NCBI GenBank assembly: GCA_015075165.1
Contig: JABTUY010000009.1
Span: 1-64,000, forward strand
Length of the DNA: 64,000 nucleotides
Reading direction: 5' to 3'
Source of the DNA: Ideonella sp.
GTDB taxonomy: Bacteria > Pseudomonadota > Gammaproteobacteria > Burkholderiales > Burkholderiaceae_C
Shown: positions 8,225 to 18,914 of the stretch, in pieces
How positions within the stretch are numbered: position 1 is the first letter of the stretch
Layout: the number at the start of each line of letters is the position of its first letter
Position numbers and translations under genes: made by a program
Notes under the pieces: generated by a model
The model's input: only the letters and a program-made list of their open reading frames with translations
Database searches by the model: none
Told to the model about the DNA's origin: nothing

Positions 8225-9423
8225 CGGGGGGTTCCTTTGCGCCACTGTTGCACAACCAGCGCCGCCGCGCCGGCCACCACGCCCCAGAACGCCGAGCCGA
8301 TGCCGGCCAGCGTCAGCCCCGACAGCGTGACGAGAAAGGTGAGGATCGCGGCGTCGCGATGGCGCTCGTCGCGCAGCGCCGCGGCGAGCGCACCGGCGAT
8401 CGTGCCCAGCAACGCCAGCCCGGCTACCACCAGCACCAGCTCGCGCGGAAACGCCTGCAGCAGCCCGATCACCGCGCCGCCGGCCAGGCCGGTGACGACG
8501 TAGATCGCGCCGGCCGTCACGGCGGCCGTGTAGCGCCGCGCCGGATCGGCATGGGCCTCGGGGGTCATCACGATCATCGCCGTGATGGCGGCGAAGTTGA
8601 ACGCATAGCCGCCGAACGGGGCCAGCACCACCGTGGCGGCACCGGTGGCCGCAACGCCGGCCGACACCGGCGTGCGGTAGCCGGCCGCGCGTTGCGCGGC
8701 AACGCCAGGCAGGTTCTGCGACGCCATCGTCACCACGAACAGCGGCAGCGCGAGGCCGACGAACGCGCGCCACGAGAACACCGGCGTCGTCCACACCGGC
8801 CACGCGGCCGCAAACGTGTCGCCCTGCAGGTGCAGCCGCCCCTGCAGCGCCGCCACGACGATGCCCACCAGCAGCACCACCGGCACCGCCCAGCGCGGCC
8901 ACAGGCGGCGCCCGAGCAGGAACGCCAGCGCCATCGCGATCACCAGCAGCGGCGCGCCGGCCGCCGCGCCGGCGGCATCGATGCCGAAGCGCGCCAGCAC
9001 GCCGGCCAGCAGCGCGGCGGCGATGGCCTGCGGAATGCGATCCATCGTGCGCTCGAACACGCGCGTCAGGCCGGCCAGCACGATCAGCGCGCCACAGGCG
9101 ACGAAGGCGCCGATCGCCTCGGCCATCGGGATGCCGCTGGTGCCGGCGATCAATGCCGCACCCGGCGTCGACCACGCGGTCAGCATCGGCTGGCGTGTGG
9201 CCAGCGACAGGCCGATCGAGGTGACGCCCATGCCGATGCCCAGCGCCCACAGCCACGAGGTCATCTGCGCCGGCGTGGCGCCGAGTGCCTGCGCGGCTGC
9301 GAAGACGATCACCACCGAGCTGGTGTAGCCCACCAGCACCGCGACGAAGCCCGCCACGACGGCCGGCGCCGTCAGGTCACGGACGAAGCGCGGCATGGGG
9401 CGCGAGGTTGGGGTGCCGGCCAC
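8221..9423 (-). CDS. BenE-family benzoate/H+ symporter-like membrane protein
   Basis: The 400-residue protein has about 11-12 hydrophobic segments and resembles BenE of the NCS2/BenE superfamily. The MLTAWSTPGAALI region and FGGYAFNFAAITAMIVM match the family's unwound substrate helices. BenE imports benzoate with protons, but many homologues are not in benzoate clusters and no benzoate catabolic gene is nearby, so the substrate is open. The start could be ATG 9423 or ATG 9396 (MPRFVRDL). It is linked by ATGA to gshB downstream. Confidence 0.82.
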   Translation of the reverse strand: MAGTPTSRPMPRFVRDLTAPAVVAGFVAVLVGYTSSVVIVFAAAQALGATPAQMTSWLWALGIGMGVTSIGLSLATRQPMLTAWSTPGAALIAGTSGIPMAEAIGAFVACGALIVLAGLTRVFERTMDRIPQAIAAALLAGVLARFGIDAAGAAAGAPLLVIAMALAFLLGRRLWPRWAVPVVLLVGIVVAALQGRLHLQGDTFAAAWPVWTTPVFSWRAFVGLALPLFVVTMASQNLPGVAAQRAAGYRTPVSAGVAATGAATVVLAPFGGYAFNFAAITAMIVMTPEAHADPARRYTAAVTAGAIYVVTGLAGGAVIGLLQAFPRELVLVVAGLALLGTIAGALAAALRDERHRDAAILTFLVTLSGLTLAGIGSAFWGVVAGAAALVVQQWRKGTPR

Positions 9424-9450
9424 CGAGCCGCCGGGCGGGGCGGCCGTGCA

Positions 9451-11334
9451 TCAGATCTCGACCTTGGCGCCGAGCTCGACGACGCGGTTGTTCGGCAGGT
9501 TCAGGAAGTCGGCCGCGCCGGCGGCATTGCGGTGCATGCTCGCGAACAGCCGCTCGCGCCACAGCGCCATGCCCTTGCCGAGCGAGGGCATCACGATGTC
9601 GCGGCTCAGGAAGTAGCTGGTGTCCATGTCGGGCAGCGGAATGCCACGATGAGCCAGCAGCTCCAGCGCCTCGGGCACGTCGGGGTCGTTCTTGAAGCCG
9701 AAGTTCAGCGTCACCTGCCAGCAGTCGTGGCCGAGCGGCGCGATGCTCAGGCGGTCTTCGAAGCCGATCCACGGCACCTCGTGGTGCTTGACGTTGACGA
9801 ACACGTTGTACCGGTGCAGCACCTTGTTGTGCTTGAGGTTGTGCATCAGTGCGTTCGGCGTCAGATCGGGGTCGGCGACCAGGAAGACGGCCGTGCCCTC
9901 CACCCGCGTGGGCGGACTGACGAACACCGCATCGAGGAAACCCTTCAGGTCGATGGCATCGTCGTGCAGCCGCTCGCTGACCAGCTTGCGCCCTTGCCGC
10001 CAGGTGGTCATCAGCGTGAACATGCCGACGCCGATGACGATCGGGAACCAGCCGCCGGCCAGCAGCTTGAGCATGTTCGACAGGAAGAACGTGATGTCGA
10101 CGATGAAGAACATGCCGGTGCCGAACAGGCACAGCGCCAGCGGATAGCCCCAGCCGTAGCGGATGACGAAGAAGGTCATCACCGTGGTGATGGTCATGTC
10201 CAGCGTCACCGCGATGCCGTAGGCCGAGCCGAGCGCGGCCGACGACTTGAACATCGCCACCGCCAGCACGATCAGCGCGTACAGCCCCCAGTTGACGAAC
10301 GGCACGTAGATCTGGCCGGTGTCGCGCACCGAGGTGTGGCGGATCTGCATGCGCGGCAGCATGCCGAGCTGGATGGTCTGCTTGGTCACCGAGTACGCCG
10401 CGGCGATCAGCGCCTGCGAGGCGATCACCGCCGCCAGCGTGGCCAGCACCAGCAGCGGCAGCTGCGCCCACGCCGGCGCCATCAGGTAGAACGGATTCTT
10501 CACCGCGTCGGGCCGGTTCAGCAACATCGCGCCCTGGCCGAAGTAGTTGATCACCAGCGCCGGCATCACCAGGCCGTACCAGGCGATGCGGATCGGCCGC
10601 CGGCCGAAGTGGCCCATGTCGGCATACAGCGCTTCGCCGCCGGTGACGCACAGCACCACCGCCCCGAGCATCACGAAGGCCACCACCTTGTGCTCGGTGA
10701 AGAAGCCCAGCGCCAGCGCCGGGTTCAGCGCCCACAGCACCTGCGGGTTGCGGGCGATGTGCGGCAGGCCGAGCGCCACCAGCGCGATGAACCACACCAG
10801 CGTGATCGGCCCGAACGCACGGCCGATGCGGCCGGTGCCGAAGCGCTGCACCGCGAACAGCAGCGTGATGACGACCAGCGCGATCGGCACCACCCAGTTG
10901 TGCAGCGCCGGCGCGATCACGCCCAGGCCCTCGACGGCGCCGAGCACGGTGATGGCCGGCGTGATCACGCCGTCGCCGTAGAACACTGCGGTGCCGAACA
11001 GGCCCACCACCATCAGCAGGCGGCGCAGGCGCGGCCGGTCCTTCACCGCGGTGGTGGCCAGCGCCAGCATCGCGATCAGGCCGCCCTCGCCGTGGTTGTC
11101 GGCGCGCAGGATCAGCAGCACGTACTTCAGCGAGACGATGATCGTCATCGTCCAGAACACCAGCGACAGCACGCCCAGCACATTGTCGGCGGTGACCGGC
11201 ACGTGCCCGCCCTCGAACACCAGCTGCAGCGTGTACAGCGGGCTGGTGCCGATGTCGCCGTAGACCACGCCGAGCGCGGCCAGCGTCAGCGCAGCGGTGG
11301 CACGCGGCGTGCGCGGGGCAGAGGCCTGGCTCAA
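9451..11334 (-). CDS. kup: Low-affinity K+ transporter Kup
   Basis: The protein is a KUP/HAK/KT potassium-proton symporter with 12 predicted helices and a roughly 180-residue cytoplasmic tail. The hallmark [14 protein letters not shown] lies near the N-terminus, followed by [14 protein letters not shown]. No ATG occurs before this motif in frame, so TTG at 11334 is chosen. It gives [10 protein letters not shown]-like residues before the first helix and 627 residues, close to E. coli Kup (622). It lies 43 bases after gshA. Potassium uptake next to glutathione synthesis may relate to glutathione-gated K+ handling, but that is inference. Confidence 0.93.
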   Translation of the reverse strand: MSQASAPRTPRATAALTLAALGVVYGDIGTSPLYTLQLVFEGGHVPVTADNVLGVLSLVFWTMTIIVSLKYVLLILRADNHGEGGLIAMLALATTAVKDRPRLRRLLMVVGLFGTAVFYGDGVITPAITVLGAVEGLGVIAPALHNWVVPIALVVITLLFAVQRFGTGRIGRAFGPITLVWFIALVALGLPHIARNPQVLWALNPALALGFFTEHKVVAFVMLGAVVLCVTGGEALYADMGHFGRRPIRIAWYGLVMPALVINYFGQGAMLLNRPDAVKNPFYLMAPAWAQLPLLVLATLAAVIASQALIAAAYSVTKQTIQLGMLPRMQIRHTSVRDTGQIYVPFVNWGLYALIVLAVAMFKSSAALGSAYGIAVTLDMTITTVMTFFVIRYGWGYPLALCLFGTGMFFIVDITFFLSNMLKLLAGGWFPIVIGVGMFTLMTTWRQGRKLVSERLHDDAIDLKGFLDAVFVSPPTRVEGTAVFLVADPDLTPNALMHNLKHNKVLHRYNVFVNVKHHEVPWIGFEDRLSIAPLGHDCWQVTLNFGFKNDPDVPEALELLAHRGIPLPDMDTSYFLSRDIVMPSLGKGMALWRERLFASMHRNAAGAADFLNLPNNRVVELGAKVEI

Positions 11335-11377
11335 GTGCAGCCCGATTCGCGTGCGGGTCTTGGCATCGAGGGGTCGA

Positions 11378-12676
11378 TCAGGCCAGGGCTTCGGCCTCGG
11401 GGTCGGTGGCCTCGAGCTCGTAGCTGGCGGCGAGCATCGCCAGGCGCCCGACCACGCCGTACATGTAGAAGCGGTTCGGCGCGCTGGCGCCGGGCTTCTC
11501 GCCGCGGCGCGGCAGGTGGTGGCTGTCGGCGAACGCCAGCGGCGCAAAGCTCGAGCCGGGGGCGTTGAGGCTCTCGTCGACGCCGCGTTCGGCGTGGACG
11601 CGGTAGAAGCCGCCGACGACGTAGCGGTCGATCATGTAGACCACCGGCTCGGCCACGGCATCGTTGACGCGCTCGTAGGTCGGCACGCCCTCCTGCAGGA
11701 TGACCTCGGTGACCGGCGGGCCCTCGCGCGCCACGCTCACCTTGTGGCGCTTGCGCAGGCTGGCGTCGTCGAGCTCCTTGAGGTCGCGCACGGTCATGAT
11801 GCCCATGCCGTCGGAGCCGTTGTCGGCCTTGATCACGACGAACGGCCGCTCGGCGATGCCGTAGTCCTTGTACTTGCGGCGCACCTTGGCCAGCAGCGTC
11901 TCGGTGTGTGCGCGCACGCAGTCGAGCCCCTCGCTGGCGGCGAAGTCGACCTCGCCGCAGTGCGCATGCAGCGGGTTGATCAGCCACGGGTCCATGCCCA
12001 GCAGCTTGGCGAACTTCTTGGCCACCTCTTCGTAGCTCTGGAAGTGCCGGCTCTTGCGCCGCACCGACCAGCCGGCATGCAGCGGCGGCAGCAGGTATTG
12101 CTCGTGCAGGTTGAGCAGCGGCCGCGGCACGCCGCCGGAGAGGTCGTCGTTCAGCAGCACCGTGCAGGGGTCGAAGCCCTTCAGACCCAGACGGCCGCGC
12201 TGGCGCAGCAGCGGCTCGATCGTCAGCTCGCTGCCGTCGGGCAGCGGCAGCTGCGTGGGCCCGGTGACCGATTCGTCGAAGGTGCCCAGCCGCACGTTCA
12301 ACCCGGCCTGGTGGAAGATGCGCACCAGCTGCTGCAGGTTCATGCGGTAGAACGGGTTGTTGCGCGCGTGCAGTTCGGGAATCAGCAGCAGGTTCTTCGC
12401 CTCGGGGCAGATCTTCTCGATCGCCGCCATCGCCGCCTGCACCGCCAGCGGCAGCATCTGCGGCGTGAGGTTGTGGAAGCCGCCCGGGAACAGGTTGGTG
12501 TCGACCGGCGCCAGCTTGAAGCCGGCGTTGCGGATGTCGACCGAGCTGTAGAACGGTGGCGTGTGCTCCATCCACTCGAGCCGGAACCAGCGCTCGATCG
12601 CCGGCATCGACTCGAGCATGCGCTGCTCGAGCTCGTTGATCGGGCCGGTGAGCGCGGTGACGAGGTGGGGGACCAT
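11378..12676 (-). CDS. gshA: Glutamate-cysteine ligase, proteobacterial type
   Basis: This 432-residue enzyme makes gamma-glutamylcysteine from Glu and Cys with ATP, the first step of glutathione synthesis. It belongs to the GshA type found in beta- and some other proteobacteria, unrelated in sequence to E. coli GshA, recognised by [10 protein letters not shown]-like (here [15 protein letters not shown]) and the ATP-grasp-like [18 protein letters not shown]. It heads a minus-strand run that also contains kup and gshB. A strong hairpin (12742-12769) isolates it from amtB upstream. Confidence 0.94.
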   Translation of the reverse strand: MVPHLVTALTGPINELEQRMLESMPAIERWFRLEWMEHTPPFYSSVDIRNAGFKLAPVDTNLFPGGFHNLTPQMLPLAVQAAMAAIEKICPEAKNLLLIPELHARNNPFYRMNLQQLVRIFHQAGLNVRLGTFDESVTGPTQLPLPDGSELTIEPLLRQRGRLGLKGFDPCTVLLNDDLSGGVPRPLLNLHEQYLLPPLHAGWSVRRKSRHFQSYEEVAKKFAKLLGMDPWLINPLHAHCGEVDFAASEGLDCVRAHTETLLAKVRRKYKDYGIAERPFVVIKADNGSDGMGIMTVRDLKELDDASLRKRHKVSVAREGPPVTEVILQEGVPTYERVNDAVAEPVVYMIDRYVVGGFYRVHAERGVDESLNAPGSSFAPLAFADSHHLPRRGEKPGASAPNRFYMYGVVGRLAMLAASYELEATDPEAEALA

Positions 12677-12741
12677 GACGGCTGTCAGATGAGGCCGGAA
12701 GGCCGACCATTCTAGGGGTCGGCCCCTGCCGCAAACGAGAA

Positions 12742-12769
12742 GCCGGCCGCGCCTGCTGGCGCGGCCGGC
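12742..12769 (-). terminator. Rho-independent terminator of the amtB operon
   Basis: A perfect 12-bp stem, GCCGGCCGCGCC at 12742-12753 and its complement at 12758-12769, encloses a 4-base loop. It lies 53 bases past the amtB stop. Read on the minus strand it is followed by TTCTCGTTT, a modest T tract. Confidence 0.75.
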
Positions 12770-12822
12770 CCGTCCTCGCGCGCTACTGCCCGGGCCGGTT
12801 TGCCCCAGCGCGCACTACGACC

Positions 12823-14373
12823 CTACTTGCTGTAGGCCGTTTCGCCGTGCGACGAGATGTCGAGGCCTTCGCGCTCCTCTTCTTCGCTCACACGCAGCCC
12901 GATCATCATGTCGACGATCTTGTAGGCCAGCGCCGCGACAACGCCCGACCACACGATGGTCAGCAGCACCGCCTTGAGCTGGATCCACAGCTGCGCGCCG
13001 ATGCCGTTGGAGCCGACCGCGACGCCGACCCAATCGGTCACCAGGCCGGGCCCGCCGAGCGCCTGCGTGTTGAACACGCCGGTCAGCAGCGCGCCGACGA
13101 TGCCGCCGACGCCATGCACGCCGACCACGTCGAGCGAATCGTCGGCGCCGAGCCACCGCTTCAGGCCGTTGACGCCCCACAGGCAGGCCAGGCCGCCGGC
13201 GAAGCCGACCACGATGGCGCCCATCAGGCCGACATTGCCCGCCGCCGGCGTGATCGCCACCAGGCCGGCCACCGCGCCGGAGGCGGCGCCGAGCATCGAC
13301 GCCTTGCCGCGCAGCAGCGCCTCGCCCAGGCACCAGGCGAGCACCGCGGCCGCGGTGGCGCTGAAGGTGTTCATGAACGCCAGCACCGCGGTGTTGCCGG
13401 CTTCGAGCGCCGAGCCGGCGTTGAAGCCGAACCAGCCGACCCACAACAGCGCGGCGCCGACCATCGTCAGCGGCAGGCTGTGCGGCACGAACGCCTCGCG
13501 GCCGTAGCCCACGCGCTTGCCGATCAGCACCGCGCCGACCAGGCCCGCCACCGCGGCGTTGATGTGCACCACCGTGCCGCCGGCGAAGTCGAGCGCACCC
13601 CACTGCCAGATCAGGCCGGCCTTGGCGTTCAGCGCGTCGACCGCGTCCTTGCTGGCGTAGGCATCGGGGCCCATCCAGAACCACACCATGTGCGCGATCG
13701 GCGTGTAGGCGAAGGTGAACCACAGCACCATGAACAGCAGCACCGCCGCGAACTTGATGCGCTCGGCGAACGCGCCGACGATCAGGCAGCAGGTGATGCC
13801 GGCGAACGTGGCCTGGAACGCCGCAAACAGCAGCTCGGGGATGTAGACGCCCTTGCTGAAGGTGGCCGCCATCGCGTAGCTGCCATCGGCGGCGTTGAAC
13901 AGGCCCTTCATGAACAGCCGATCGGTGCCACCGAAGAACGCGTTGCCCTCGGTGAACGCCAGGCTGTAGCCATACAGCGCCCACAGCACGACGATCAGCG
14001 AGAACGTCACCAGCACCTGCATCAGCACCGACAACATGTTCTTGCTGCGCACCAGGCCGCCGTAGAACAGCGCCAGGCCCGGCACGGTCATCATGATGAC
14101 CAGCAAGGTGGCGACCAGCATCCACGCCACGTCGCCCTTGTGGGCGACGGGTGCGGAGGCCGCGGCGGCGGCAGGCGTAGCCGCGGTGGTGGTCGCGGCC
14201 GGTGCGACGGCACCCGATGCGGCGGCGCTTGCCGCTGCGGCTGCAGGCGACGAGGCGGTGCCGACGGCGGTTGGCGCGCCGCCGGTTTGTGCGGCCGCGA
14301 AGCCGGCCAGGCCCGGCAGCGCCAGGCCGAGGACGAGCGAAACGATCAGTTTTCTCACGTCGAGGTCTTTCAC
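12823..14373 (-). CDS. amtB: Ammonium transporter AmtB
   Basis: This inner-membrane ammonium channel has an N-terminal signal-like segment, an unusual Ala/Thr-rich linker of about 50 residues, then 11 helices. The pore histidines lie in GTVVHINAAVAG and VGVHGVGGIVGALL, and the PII-binding C-terminal tail is present. Total length is 516 residues, longer than E. coli AmtB (428) because of the linker. Translation starts at GTG 14373, or perhaps GTG 14358, 10 bases after the glnK stop. The porin-glnK-amtB operon has a sigma-54/NtrC-type promoter, as expected for nitrogen limitation. Confidence 0.95.
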   Translation of the reverse strand: MKDLDVRKLIVSLVLGLALPGLAGFAAAQTGGAPTAVGTASSPAAAAASAAASGAVAPAATTTAATPAAAAASAPVAHKGDVAWMLVATLLVIMMTVPGLALFYGGLVRSKNMLSVLMQVLVTFSLIVVLWALYGYSLAFTEGNAFFGGTDRLFMKGLFNAADGSYAMAATFSKGVYIPELLFAAFQATFAGITCCLIVGAFAERIKFAAVLLFMVLWFTFAYTPIAHMVWFWMGPDAYASKDAVDALNAKAGLIWQWGALDFAGGTVVHINAAVAGLVGAVLIGKRVGYGREAFVPHSLPLTMVGAALLWVGWFGFNAGSALEAGNTAVLAFMNTFSATAAAVLAWCLGEALLRGKASMLGAASGAVAGLVAITPAAGNVGLMGAIVVGFAGGLACLWGVNGLKRWLGADDSLDVVGVHGVGGIVGALLTGVFNTQALGGPGLVTDWVGVAVGSNGIGAQLWIQLKAVLLTIVWSGVVAALAYKIVDMMIGLRVSEEEEREGLDISSHGETAYSK

Positions 14374-14383
14374 GGGTTGGGCT

Positions 14384-15512
<1,129 letters not shown>

Positions 15513-15571
15513 CAGGGCTCTCTCCGGTGGTTGCGGTGGGGTCGATCGAGAACGACGCATCACCCAGCGTT

Positions 15572-15587
15572 TGCAGCTTCCGTGCCA
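15572..15587 (-). promoter_or_regulatory. Sigma-54 (RpoN) promoter for porin-glnK-amtB
   Basis: On the minus strand the sequence reads TGGCACGGAAGCTGCA, with GG and GC separated by exactly 10 bases. This matches the -24/-12 consensus closely. It ends 59 bases before the porin start. Confidence 0.85.
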
Positions 15588-15647
15588 GCCGTGCGCGGCG
15601 TTGCATGCACCGCGATCCGGCATTCGCCGGCAGGCCGCGGTGCGCGC

Positions 15648-15664
15648 TGCACAGTGCTGGTGCA
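15648..15664. promoter_or_regulatory. NtrC-like enhancer box
   Basis: TGCACAGTGCTGGTGCA is a 17-base near-palindrome differing by one base from the NtrC pattern TGCACC-N5-GGTGCA. It lies about 70 bases upstream of the sigma-54 element, a usual enhancer distance. Confidence 0.7.
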
Positions 15665-15731
15665 GCCTCGCGCGCGCCGCATCGGTCGCGCACGGCGCTG
15701 GCGCACAATCGACGCCGGGAGGACAAGCCAC

Positions 15732-17267
15732 GTGTCGCTGGCAACGATCGCGAGCAGGGCGCTCGACGGCATGGATGCGCCCGCCGTGCAGGTGGAGGTG
15801 CACCTGGCCAACGGTCTGCCGAGCTTCACGCTGGTGGGCCTGGCCGATACCGAGGTCAAGGAATCGCGCGAGCGCGTGCGCGCGGCGCTGGCCACGAGCG
15901 GCTTCGCGTTCCCGCACAACAAGCGCATCACGGTCAGCCTCGCGCCGGCCGATCTGCCGAAGGAATCGGGTCGCTTCGACCTTCCGATCGCGCTCGGCAT
16001 CCTCGCTGCCGACGGCCAGCTCGACGCCGCGCGGCTCGCGCGCTGCGAGTTCGCCGGCGAGCTTTCACTGGCCGGCGAGCTGCGCCCGGTGCGCGGCGCG
16101 CTCGCGCTGGCGTTGGCGCTGCGCCGCGAGCAGCCCACGCGCACGCTGGTGCTGCCGCGCGCCAGCGCACGCGAGGCGGCGCTGGCGCAGGGGCTCACAG
16201 TGCACAGTGCCGATCACCTGCTCGAGGTGGTGCGCGCGATGGTGCCGGTCGCGGTCGATGGCAGTGCGCCGCTGCTGCCGCTGGCCGAGCCGCTGGCGCT
16301 CGCCGCGCCCGCGTCGCTGCCCGACCTGCGCGACATCAAGGGCCAGGGCGCGGCCAAGCGCGCGCTCGAGATCGCCGCGGCCGGCGGCCATTCGGTGCTG
16401 ATGGTGGGCCCGCCCGGCAGCGGCAAATCGATGCTGGCGCAGCGGCTGCCGGCGCTGCTGCCGCCGTTGAGCGAGGACGAAGCGCTGGCCAGCGCCGCGC
16501 TGCAGGGGTTGTCGCCGCGCGGCTTCGACGGCGCCGCGTGGGGTCAGCGGCCGGTGCGCGCGCCGCACCACACCGCCAGCGCGGTGGCACTGGTCGGCGG
16601 CGGCTCGCCGCCGCGGCCGGGCGAGATCTCGCTCGCGCACGGCGGCGTGCTGTTCCTCGATGAGCTGCCCGAGTTCGCGCGTGCCACGCTCGAGGCGCTG
16701 CGCGAGCCGCTCGAATGCGGCCGCATCACGATCTCGCGCGCGGCGCGGCAGGCGGTGTTTCCGGCGCGCTTCCAGCTGGTGGCGGCGATGAACCCTTGCC
16801 CGTGCGGCTGGCTTGGCGCGCCGGCCGGCCACGGCACGCGCTGCCGCTGCACGCCCGACCAGGTGAGCCGCTACCAGTCACGCATCTCGGGCCCGCTGCT
16901 CGACCGCATCGACCTGCAGGTGCCGGTGCAGGCCGCCGTGCCCGGCGCGCTGCTGGCGCAGGCCGACGGCGAGGCGAGCGCGACCGTGGCCGCGCGCGTG
17001 GCCGCCGCGCGTGCGCGCCAGCTGCAGCGACAGGGCGCGGTCAATGCCGAGCTGGAGCCCGGCCGCCTCGACGAGCACTGTCCACTCGATGCAGCGGGCC
17101 GGCAGTTCGCCGAGACGGCGGCGCAGCGGCTGGGCTGGTCGGGCCGCAGCCTGCACCGCGTGGTGAAGCTGGCGCGCACGATCGCCGATCTCGACGCCGC
17201 GCCGGCGATCGACACGCACCACCTCGCCGAGGCGATGCAGCTGCGCCGCGGGCTGCCGTCGGGCTGA
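15732..17267 (+). CDS. comM: YifB/ComM-family Mg-chelatase-like AAA+ ATPase
   Basis: The protein has 511 residues: an N-terminal ChlI/Lon-S5-like domain (1-170), an AAA+ core with Walker A GPPGSGKS (226-233) and Walker B VLFLDELPEF, a CPCG...CRC zinc-type cluster, and a C-terminal Mg-chelatase domain. In naturally transformable bacteria ComM is a hexameric helicase that extends branch migration during recombination. The start is GTG 15732, with GGGAGGA eight bases upstream and the family start SLATIASRALDG directly after. It diverges from the porin. Confidence 0.93.
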   Translation: MSLATIASRALDGMDAPAVQVEVHLANGLPSFTLVGLADTEVKESRERVRAALATSGFAFPHNKRITVSLAPADLPKESGRFDLPIALGILAADGQLDAARLARCEFAGELSLAGELRPVRGALALALALRREQPTRTLVLPRASAREAALAQGLTVHSADHLLEVVRAMVPVAVDGSAPLLPLAEPLALAAPASLPDLRDIKGQGAAKRALEIAAAGGHSVLMVGPPGSGKSMLAQRLPALLPPLSEDEALASAALQGLSPRGFDGAAWGQRPVRAPHHTASAVALVGGGSPPRPGEISLAHGGVLFLDELPEFARATLEALREPLECGRITISRAARQAVFPARFQLVAAMNPCPCGWLGAPAGHGTRCRCTPDQVSRYQSRISGPLLDRIDLQVPVQAAVPGALLAQADGEASATVAARVAAARARQLQRQGAVNAELEPGRLDEHCPLDAAGRQFAETAAQRLGWSGRSLHRVVKLARTIADLDAAPAIDTHHLAEAMQLRRGLPSG

Positions 17268-17351
17268 AAGCCCCGACGGGTCCGCGACGCGCGGCGCGCC
17301 CCTTCGCCACGGACAAGGCCGGCCCGCTGCGGACGGCCCTGGTGCGTCGTA

Positions 17352-18902
17352 TCAGACCATGAAGCCCAAGTTGCCGCTGCCGAACTGCGCCAGGTTCGGC
17401 AACACCTCGGCGAGCTGCGTGTCGCTGGCGCCGAACCAGCGGCCGAGCGTGGCGGCCATCTGGTCGACCGCGGTGGTCGGCAGCAGCGCGCCGTTGCCGA
17501 GCTGGTCGGCCGACGCGAAGTTGTTGTCGTTGGCGTTCTTCGCGCTCAGCGTCGGCACGGTGCCGAAGACCTTGCCGCCGTCGACCGCACCGCCCATCAC
17601 GAAATGGTGGCTGCCCCAGCCGTGATCGGTGCCGTCGCCGTTGCTGGTGAAGGTGCGGCCGAAGTCGCTGGCGGTGAAGGTGGTGACGCGGCTGCGCGCG
17701 CCCATCAGGCCCAGCGTGGCATCGAAGTAGGCCAGGCCGTGCGCCAGCCGCGCCATCAGGTCGGCCTGGCTGCGGTTCTGGTTGTCGTGCGTGTCGAAGC
17801 CGCCCATGCTGACGAAAAACACCTGGCGGGCAGCGCCGATGTTGGCGTTGCCGGCGGCGTCGATCAGCCGCGCGACGATCTGCAGCTGCTGCGCCAGCGA
17901 GTTGGCCGCGTTGGCGCCGGTCAGCGGGTTCGGGTACATCAGCCGCGGATCGGTATTGGGGTTGTAGTTGCCGCTGGACGGTGCGGTGCCGAACAGCGGG
18001 TCGCTGGCGGGCTTGAGCGCGCCGGCGAGAGCCGCCTCGGCGTCGATCGAGCGCGCCGACACGGCGGCCACATCGCGCTCGAATACGTGCGCGGCCTGCG
18101 TGCGCGCGACGATGCGCTTCATCGCCGCGCCGACATCGGCCGAGCCGTAGACGCGGCCGCTGCCGTCGACGCCCATGCGGATCGCGCCGCTGCTGCCCAC
18201 CTGGTACTGGCGCACCTGGTTGCCGGCGAGCCACACCGCGGTGCCGCTGGTCGACACCGCGGTGAACACCGGCTTGGCGTTGCGCGCCACCAGCATGTCG
18301 GCCAGGCGGCCGCCCCAGCCCTGCGTGACGCCTTCGGGCGCCAGCGCCTGCCAGGTGTTCTGCTGGTCGTTGTGCGAGAACAGGCTCGGCGGCTTCGGGT
18401 GGCTGGCCTGCGCGTACTGCGCCTTCGTGGTCGGCCGCAGCAGCGGGCCGACGTTGGCCACGATCGCGAGCCGGCGGTCGGTGTTGAACAGCGTCTGCAG
18501 CGCGCCCATCGTCGGGTGCAGCGCCAGGCCCGTGCCGGGCAAGTTGGCCGCGCTGATCGGCAGCACGCCGCCCAGGCGCGCCGGCGAACCGGCCGCCGCT
18601 GCGGTGTTGGGCGCGGTGCCCGGCGCCAGCAGTGCGATCGAATCAGGGGCCTGGTTGCGCACCGCGGTGTAGTGGCCCCATGGCGTGGCGTCGGTCGGCA
18701 GCATCATGTTGTAGGCGTCGTTGCCGCCGAACAGGAAGATGCACACCAGCGCGCGGTAGTCGCCGGCCGATTGCGCCTGCGCGCTGCCCAGCGCGGCGAG
18801 GTTCAGCGCCAGCGGCGCGCCGGCGCCGGCCAGCGCGCCGAACGCGGCACTGCGCTGCAGCCAGGCGCGGCGCGAGGCATCGAAACGGGTGATCGGTTTC
18901 AT
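17352..18902 (-). CDS. DUF1501 family, Tat-exported protein
   Basis: This 516-residue protein starts with a Tat-type signal (SRRAWLQRS and a hydrophobic stretch to about residue 44). The DUF1501 core resembles sulfatase/alkaline-phosphatase-like folds, with FLFGGNDAYNMMLP near the start and GGFDTHDNQ and TASDFGRT later. The family is nearly always paired with DUF1800, as here (12 bases downstream of it). Biochemical role unknown; export to the periplasm or surface is likely. Confidence 0.9.
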   Translation of the reverse strand: MKPITRFDASRRAWLQRSAAFGALAGAGAPLALNLAALGSAQAQSAGDYRALVCIFLFGGNDAYNMMLPTDATPWGHYTAVRNQAPDSIALLAPGTAPNTAAAAGSPARLGGVLPISAANLPGTGLALHPTMGALQTLFNTDRRLAIVANVGPLLRPTTKAQYAQASHPKPPSLFSHNDQQNTWQALAPEGVTQGWGGRLADMLVARNAKPVFTAVSTSGTAVWLAGNQVRQYQVGSSGAIRMGVDGSGRVYGSADVGAAMKRIVARTQAAHVFERDVAAVSARSIDAEAALAGALKPASDPLFGTAPSSGNYNPNTDPRLMYPNPLTGANAANSLAQQLQIVARLIDAAGNANIGAARQVFFVSMGGFDTHDNQNRSQADLMARLAHGLAYFDATLGLMGARSRVTTFTASDFGRTFTSNGDGTDHGWGSHHFVMGGAVDGGKVFGTVPTLSAKNANDNNFASADQLGNGALLPTTAVDQMAATLGRWFGASDTQLAEVLPNLAQFGSGNLGFMV

Positions 18903-18914
18903 GCTCGGCCCTCG

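Noticed and set aside
8248-11568. Very long open frame (over 1,100 codons) on the plus strand opposite benE and kup
   Set aside because: The product is rich in Arg, His, Gln and Ala with no family features; it mirrors GC-rich coding DNA on the other strand, which holds clear membrane transporters.
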